A program made the position numbers and the translations under genes. Positions 57,604 through 64,000 of a stretch of DNA of 64,000 nucleotides are shown here, in pieces. The first letter of the stretch is position 1, and each line of letters starts with the position of its first letter. The DNA comes from Dastarcus helophoroides. Its lineage: Eukaryota; Arthropoda; Insecta; Coleoptera; Bothrideridae. The notes under the pieces were generated by a model. The model did not search any database and was not told the origin of the DNA. It saw nothing but the letters and a program-made list of their open reading frames with translations. Location of the stretch: the NCBI GenBank assembly GCA_028583605.1, contig CM053335.1, positions 11,104,053 through 11,168,052 of the forward strand. Direction: 5' to 3'.

Positions 57604-60500
57604 ATAATTTTTAAATTTTTTTTATGTAAAACGTTGAGTTTTCTGAAATGTTAGATTTTTTAAAATTTTGGATTTTTTTTCAAAATTAATTGTTTTTTTC
57701 AATTTTTCTATAAAAAAATTGCACTATTTCAAAATTTCGGCTTTCTTCAAAATTTTGACATTTTCCAAAATTTGGACTTTTTCCAAAATTGTAACTTCAT
57801 ACAAAATTTTGGCCTTTTTTCAATTTAATTTTGGAAAATCAGGACTTTTATAAAATTTTGGTTTTTTAAACTTTCATTTTTTTGAAAACTCGATTTTTTT
57901 GAAAACTCGATATTTTTGAAAAGATGACTTTTTCAAAATTTTGATTTTATTGCAAAGTTGGAACTTCTTTTTGCAAATCTGCGACTTTTTGTCATTTTCA
58001 GCTTTTTCTGAAAACTTTCAAATTCCGACACTTTTTCAAAATGTGGCCTTTTTTGAATTTTCGCCAATGTATTTTTCAAATTGTCAACCATTTTTAAGAA
58101 TTAGAAATATTTCTGAAATTTCGTCTTTTTTTTGAAAATGTCGAATTTTTTTGAAATTTTCGAATTTTTTTTGAAAATTTCGATTTTTTTTGCAAATTTC
58201 GTACGTTTTGTGAAAATGGGACCTTTCTTTGAACATTTGAATTGAAAACTTAGACTTTTTAAAAAATTTCGACATTTGCCAAAATTGCGAACATTTTTGG
58301 AAGTTTTGACGTTTTTTGGAAATGTTAAGTTTTTTTGTAGGGTTGGATTTATTCATAATTTTGTCTTTTTCAAATTTCGCTTTTTACAAACGTCCACTTT
58401 AAAAAAAAAACTTTACTTGTTTTAAAAATCTCGACTTTTTTCAAAAATTCGACTCTTTATAATTTTGAGTTTTGAAAAAATTTCGACTCTAACAAAACTT
58501 TGGCTTTTCTTCAGAATTTCAATTTTTTTCAACTTTGACTTTGGAATTGTGACTTATACAAAATTTGGTCTTTTTAAACTTTTAATTTTTTGTTTAAACA
58601 TCAAGGTCTTTGAAAGGTTAATATTTTCCAAAATTTCCATTTTATCTCAAAATTAGGACTTTCTTATTTTTACTCTTACATTTAAAAATTTTGGACTTTC
58701 CAAAAATTTCGATTTTTTCAAATTCCGACATTTTTTTTTTCAAATTTCGACATTTTTTCTAAATGAGGCATTTTTTTAAATTTCTGACAATGTATTTTTT
58801 AAAATTTTTAGGAGTTATAAACTTTTTTTAAATTTGTTTTTTATTTTATTTCCATTTTTCCAAAATTTCTACTTTTCTAATTTTCAAAATATATATTTAT
58901 TGAAAAAGGTCGGTTTTTAAAAATCTGATTTCTTTCAAGTTTTATTTTCTAAAATTTTTGACCTTTTTAAAAATTAAGACTTTTTTTGAAAATTTTCCAT
59001 TCTTTGAAAGGTTAGATTTTTTTTAAATTGAGACTATTTTCAAAATCACGCTTTCTTAAACTTCCTACTTGAAAAACTGTACTGTTTCTAAATTTTGACT
59101 TTTTTCAAAATTTTGACTTTCAAAATTTCGGTTTTATATAAATTTTGGCCCTTTTTTAAAATTAACTTCGGAATACTATGACTTTTATAAAATGTGGTTT
59201 TTTTAAGTTTCATTTTTTCAAACGTCGATTTTTTTTTTAAAGTTAATTTTGTTCAAAATTTCCATTTGATCGGAAAGTTAGAACTTCTTTTTTAAATTCT
59301 GCGACTTTTTGAAATTTTCAATTTTTTTTGAAAAGTTCGAATTTTTGAAATTTAGACATTTTTTCAAAATGTAGCTTTTTTGAAATTTTCACCAATGTAT
59401 TTTTCAAAATTTCGAAGAATTGAGAATTTTTTAATATTTGAATTTTTTTAGAAAATTTCAAATTTTTTTGAAAATTTTGAGTTTTTAAAAAATGTTCACC
59501 TTTTTAAAAATTTGAATTGAAAACTTGAACTTTTTTGAAATTTACGAAATTTTCCAAAATTTTGACTATTTGGAAATTTTTACTTTTTTTAAAAATATAA
59601 AATGTTTTTAGGGTTATATCTATTTAAAATTCAGACATTTTTTCAAAATGTAGCTTTTTTGAAATTTTCAAAAATGTATTTTTCAAAATTTCGAAGAATT
59701 GAGAATTTTTTAATATTTGAATTTTTTTAGAAAATTTCAAATTTTTTTGAAAATTTTGAGTTTTTAAAAAATTTTCACCTTTTTATAAATTTGAATTGAA
59801 AACTTGAACTTTTTTGAAATTTACGAAATTTTCCAAAATTTTGACTATTTGGAAATTTTTACCTTTTTTGAAAATATAAAATGTTTTTAGGGTTATATCT
59901 ATTTAAAATTTAGACTTTTTTTTTCAAAATTCGCTTTTTAAAAACGTCTACTTAAAAAAAATCTCTTGTTTCGTGTTTCAATTATTTTAAAAATTTTGAG
60001 TTTTTAAAAAATTTCGAATTTTTAATAAAATTTTGGTTTCTTTTTTAGAATTTCAGTTTCTTTTTAATTTGACTTCGAAAATTCCAAATTTTTACAAATC
60101 TTTGGTCTTTTAAATTCAATTTTTATTGAAAACAGTTATTTGGAAAGGTTGAAATTTTCGAAAATTTTTATTTTGTCTCAAAATTAGGACTTCTTTTTTC
60201 AAAACTGCGACTTTTAAAAATTATTGGTTCTCCAAAAATTTTCGACAATCTATTTTTCAAAATTTTTAAAAAATACGAGTTTTTTTCAATTTTCGTTATA
60301 TTTTCAAAATTTGGCCTTTTTAAAATTTTCGACAATCTATTTTGCAAAATTTTTGAAAAAAATACGAGTTTTTTCAATTTTCGTTTTTTTTTTCAAAATT
60401 TGGCCTTTTTAAAATCATCAACAATCTATTCTTCAAAATTTTTACCAAATACTAATTTTTCCAAATTTCGACTTTCTTCTGAAAATTTGTTTCTTCAAAG
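57604..60500. repeat. T-rich degenerate filler, probable intron
   Basis: Plus-strand motif of the type TTTTTTCAAAATTTCGAC repeated with constant drift for 2.9 kb. A segment of about 290 bp is duplicated (59330-59640 and 59641-59920, sharing AAATGTAGCTTTTTTGAAAT). It ends at a splice acceptor. The same filler makes up the hAT bodies, so part may be an old hAT, but no ends are visible. Confidence 0.55.
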
Positions 60501-60525
60501 ACTGATTTCTTTGGCATCTTTCCAG
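60501..60525 (+). other. 3' splice site before the long exon
   Basis: ACTGATTTCTTTGGCATCTT followed by TCCAG: a branch-point-like CTGAT about 20 bases before AG and a pyrimidine tract. The composition changes sharply from T-rich filler to coding at this point. The reading frame implies one base of the first codon comes from the preceding exon (phase 1 intron). Confidence 0.6.
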
Positions 60526-63500
60526 ATTTTTCATCCGTGAATAATCTGGATATCCGATCGTTAAATTGGTCAGAAAAGCAACGAAAATTTGATCTGGAAG
60601 TAGAACGAGTAAATCTTCCAGAAAGTCAACGTGAACTTAATCTGGAAATAGAACCAAAAATTCGGTTAGAAAAGCGACAGAAATTTGAGAAGACGGGAGA
60701 AGTGTCTTCTCAGAAAATTTGTTCGAGGAATTTCTCGATTGCTTCCAAAAAGCAGACCCCACTGAATCAAGTTATTTCCCAAGACAGTCCCGAATATTGT
60801 CCCAAAAATAAAACTGTAATCTCTTTGGGACGGCACTTTCTGGGGTGCTTAGAATCATCTTCTTTAAATAACCTGGAAGATTCTTCAACTTCTCAACTAT
60901 TGAATAAAACCATGGAGGTTGATATTTCAAAGAACAGTTTAAAAAACTCTCTGCCAGCTTCCATTGAAGAATTTTCTTCTCAAAATTGTCCTCACATTGA
61001 TATTCTAGAATTCACTTCTCAAAATTATCCAAATAAGAGAGTAGTTGATTCGTCAAACATACAAGAACCCAAAGAAAAAAACAGGAGAACCTCTTCACTG
61101 GATTTTTCGATTATTTTTCAAAAAAGTAAACCACTGAATGAAGCTGTGATTAATGTCTCTCAAAACGCCAAAGATTGTTTCAAAACAAATCCAAATCATG
61201 CCGAGCAGTATTCGGAAAGGCTTCAGGAACTCGAGAAAATAATTGAAATGGCTCGTTCCAAACTAACTACCAGTAACCAAGAAGCTTCGTCAATCATTCG
61301 TGGAGAGAGCAAACCGACGAAGGTCAACATCTTACAAGATAAAAAATTCCAAGATTTCTCCACTACTGATATTTCCCAGCAAATCAATTTGCAAAATTGT
61401 CCTCAAACTGGAGCACTTGGTTGCTTAGGTTCCGCAAAAATCGACAAAGGCGTTAACCTCCAAAATTTTCTCTCCTCCAAAAAACGACAAAAGGTACATC
61501 AAAGCGAAGAACTTCCTTGGCAGACAATTGTTCATGAAGAACTACCTTGGCACACAAATGTTCATGTAAATAGTCCTCCTGATTCTTCTCTTAGCTCCCC
61601 TGATATCCATTTAAGAAGCTTTCGACGGTACATTGAAATTTCCCCAGTTTCGTCTATATCTTCACAAAGTTCCAGTGCCCCAGATTCTCCTGAAGTTGGA
61701 GCAGTAGACTGTTCAGGTTCTTCCGGAATTTTTCAACTAGTTAATGCACGAAATTGTTCCAAAATCGAAGCAGTAGGTTCCCCAAGTTTTCCTGTCGTTA
61801 ACGCCACTAATTTTGAAATTGTGGAAGATTCCTCCAAAAAACATTTAACTCTCGAAGCGATGGTGGAACTGCCATCGGAAGTAAATACGCCTGTAAGCAG
61901 CATGATAGTTTCCTCTTTTAGTTCTTCTGACGAGAACAGGTCTCCAAATTGTCTTGATTTTGAACCAGCAGATTCATCAAGTTCTTTCGGACTCTTTCAA
62001 CAAATTTCGCGAAATCCTGGGGTTCGAAGAATTGGTAGTATAAGTTCCTCTGGAATCCCCCTAGAGGCCATCCCTCCAAATTGCTCTAAAGATTCTTCTG
62101 AAACACAAATTTGTCCTCAGGAGGCAGATGATTCCTTGATTTCTCCTGAGATTCAAGCAGGTGGTTCCTTAATTTCTCCTGAGATTCAAACAGGTGGTTC
62201 CTTAATTTCTCCTGAGATTCAAGCAAGTGGTTTCTTAATTTCTTCTGATATTCAAGCAGGTGATTCCTTAATTTCTCCTGAGATTCAAACAGGTGGTTCT
62301 TTAATTTCTTCTGATATTCAAGCAGGTGATTCCTTAATTTCTCCTGAGATTCAAACAGGTGGTTCTTTAATTTCTCCTGAGATTCAAGCAGGCGGTTCCT
62401 TAATTTCTTCTGAGATTCAAGCAGGTGGTTCCTTAATTTCTCATGGGATTCAAGTAGGTGGTTCCTTAAATTCTCCTGAGATTCAAACAGGTGGTTCCTT
62501 AATTTCTCCTGAGATTCAAACAGCTGGTTCCTTAATTTCTCCTGAGATTCAAGCAGGTGATTTCTTAATTTCTTCTGAGATTCAAGCAGGTGATTCCTTA
62601 ATTTCTCCTGAGATTCAAACAGGTGGTTCTTTAATTTCTCCTGAGATTCAAGCAGGCGGTTCCTTAATTTCTTATGAGATTCAAGCAGGTGGTTCCTTAA
62701 TTTCTCCTGAGATTCAAACAGATGGTTCCTCAATTTCTCCTCGAATGTTTCAAGGGGCTACTTTGCAGAATTCTGTTGAAATTCAAGCAGTAGATTATTT
62801 CAAAATAAACGGAACACTAAAAGAGATGCTGCCTTTCTCTGGAAATTTCGAACAAATCAGTTCCCAGGAGAGTCATGCGGTAAAACCAGTGGGTTGCCCA
62901 ACTTCCCATGAAAGCTCACAAGAGTTGATCCCCCAAAATTGTCATGAAATCGATAATTCTTTTGAAAGACGTTCTGAAATTTGCCTTGAGGCAAAAACAG
63001 TTCAAAGTTCTTCTGGGATCTTCCAATTGGTCAGCTCAAATTGTTCTGAAATTAAAGCAGGAGATTGTACCAGAATAAATGAAACAATACAGCAATTGCC
63101 TTCCTCTGGAATTTACCAACAAAGCGGTTCCCAAAAGAGAGGTGAGGTAGAATCAGTGGATCGCCTTACTTCCTATGGAATCTCTCAAGAGATAATCCTT
63201 CAAAATTATCCTGAAAATGAAGCCGAAGATTCTTTTGAAAGACCTTGTACACTCCAGCAGATAGCGGAACTGCCATCGCGAGTAAATGCATATGTAAGAA
63301 CCCTGATGGAGTCTTCTCTTAGTTCGCTTGAAATTTCCCAAGAAAGCAGATCTCGAAATTGTCCTGAAATTGAAACAGAAGACTCAGCAACTTCTGAAAT
63401 ATTTCAAATTAGTCCCCTAAATCCTGATACTGACGCATCGGCTTCACTAAGCTTTCCTGGAAGCTTTCAAGAATTCAGCAATGACGCAAATTATCCTGAA

Positions 63501-64000
63501 ATAGAAGATTCCTCTGAAACATATCAAACAATTCAACGAAGAAGAGAGATTGGTAGTTTCCAACAAATTAGTTCCAGAAATTTTTTTGATATCGAAGCAG
63601 TGAGTTATCTTGATTCCCCTGAAAATTTCCAGAATGTGAGTCAGATTAAATCTCCTAATCTTTCCGGAAGCGACCAAGAACGCAATTGTACTGAAATTGA
63701 CGCAGCAGATTCGTCTAGTTCATCTGGAATCTTCCAACGAATTAGTTCTCGCGCTTGTCCAGAGGTTCAAACCGCGGATTTCGCATCAGGTTGCCTTGGT
63801 TCTAGTAAGATTTTAAAAGAGGGCTCTCGAAATTATCCTGAAATTACAATAGAAAGTTCCTTTAAAACCAATGAAACAATTCATCAGAAAGCAGCAGAAA
63901 TATCTTCTCTTGGAATCTTCCAACGAGTTAATTCTCGAAGTAGTCTCGAAATTAAAACAGTAGACGGGATTAATCCCACTGAGAACTGTCAAGTGGTTAA
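60526..64000 (+). CDS. long exon of a Ser/Glu-rich repeat protein, family not recognised, partial at both ends
   Basis: The frame with codons starting at 60528 is open for 1157 complete codons to the window edge, an extraordinary length in this AT-rich DNA. Both ends lie outside: a splice acceptor precedes it and the last codon is incomplete. An internal ATG in a perfect context (ACCATGG, 60912) is an alternative start, but the 128 codons before it also look coding. Residues about 14-50 hold three imperfect units of the type EKQRKFDLEVERV. Throughout, a motif close to [R/Q]N-C-P-E-I-E-A-x-D-S-S recurs about 16 times, often after S-S-G-I-F-Q-x-[I/V]. Residues 534-742 are an 11-residue tandem array. 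ELPSEVN (residue 447) and ELPSRVN (914) mark an internal duplication. No membrane segment, known domain or enzyme motif seen. It is probably mostly disordered; function unknown. Confidence 0.8.
62127..62753 (+). repeat. 33-bp coding minisatellite, 18 units plus one degenerate
   Basis: Eighteen consecutive units of exactly 33 bp (62127-62720) encode G-G-S-L-I-S-P-E-I-Q-[A/T], then one degenerate unit (62721-62753). Variants are mostly single substitutions (G to D or S at the second Gly, P to S, E to D). No unit has an insertion or deletion. Longer-period identities (for example 62215-62340 with 62560-62640) suggest that blocks of several units were duplicated. Confidence 0.95.

Noticed and set aside
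62086..62733. 215-codon minus-strand frame with ESQEKLRNHLL repeats
   Set aside because: It is the antisense shadow of the 33-bp array. The plus frame is open for 3.4 kb before, through and after the array, whereas the minus frame is open only across it.

Overview
The window looks like nuclear DNA of an arthropod, most likely an insect. It is very AT-rich, has no operons or bacterial signals, and is dominated by eukaryotic mobile elements: mariner, hAT, a DUF4817-type Tc1/mariner relative, pogo/Tigger-like palindromes, Penelope-like retroelements and a non-LTR retrotransposon. Most element coding regions are decayed. Only two stretches look like living host genes.

Layout. 0-2 kb: a Penelope-derived repeat interrupted by a mariner copy. 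3.27-7.60 kb: a hAT element with a perfect 8-bp target duplication. 7.9-12.6 kb: palindromic Penelope repeats, a partial and a rearranged mariner, a (TCTG)n tract and a minisatellite. 13.17-15.75 kb: a second hAT element with a perfect 8-bp duplication. 16-22 kb: a pogo-like cluster, a foldback repeat, an LTR-like segment and a DUF4817-type transposon that has lost its catalytic core. 24-27 kb: a truncated hAT and a 375-bp satellite. 28-30 kb: a long-terminal-repeat foldback transposon. 33.2-41.6 kb: two Penelope-like elements head to head, one split by a hAT remnant that itself carries another hAT. 42.2-44 kb: a non-LTR element. 45.7-48.7 kb: a satellite that appears to derive from a Penelope 3' tail. 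48.8-49.8 kb: an intact single-exon gene for a very basic, cysteine-containing protein of 323 residues (minus strand). 51.2-57.6 kb: a second satellite with two small insertions. 57.6-60.5 kb: T-rich filler, probably intronic. 60.53-64.0 kb: one uninterrupted plus-strand exon that runs off the window.

The two most interesting things are (1) the last 3.5 kb, an exon of at least 1157 codons with no stop, preceded by a good splice acceptor. It encodes a Ser/Glu-rich protein built from a dispersed N-C-P-E-I motif and a perfectly phased 18-unit, 11-residue array; I do not recognise the family. (2) A hammerhead-ribozyme-like motif in the 3' tails of the Penelope-like elements and in at least seven dispersed palindromic relatives, together with a satellite that seems to have grown from the same tails.

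The genes do not form a pathway. The architecture is the result of repeated nested insertion, inverted duplication and tandem amplification. All coordinates were read by eye, so boundaries of diverged repeats may be off by tens of bases.
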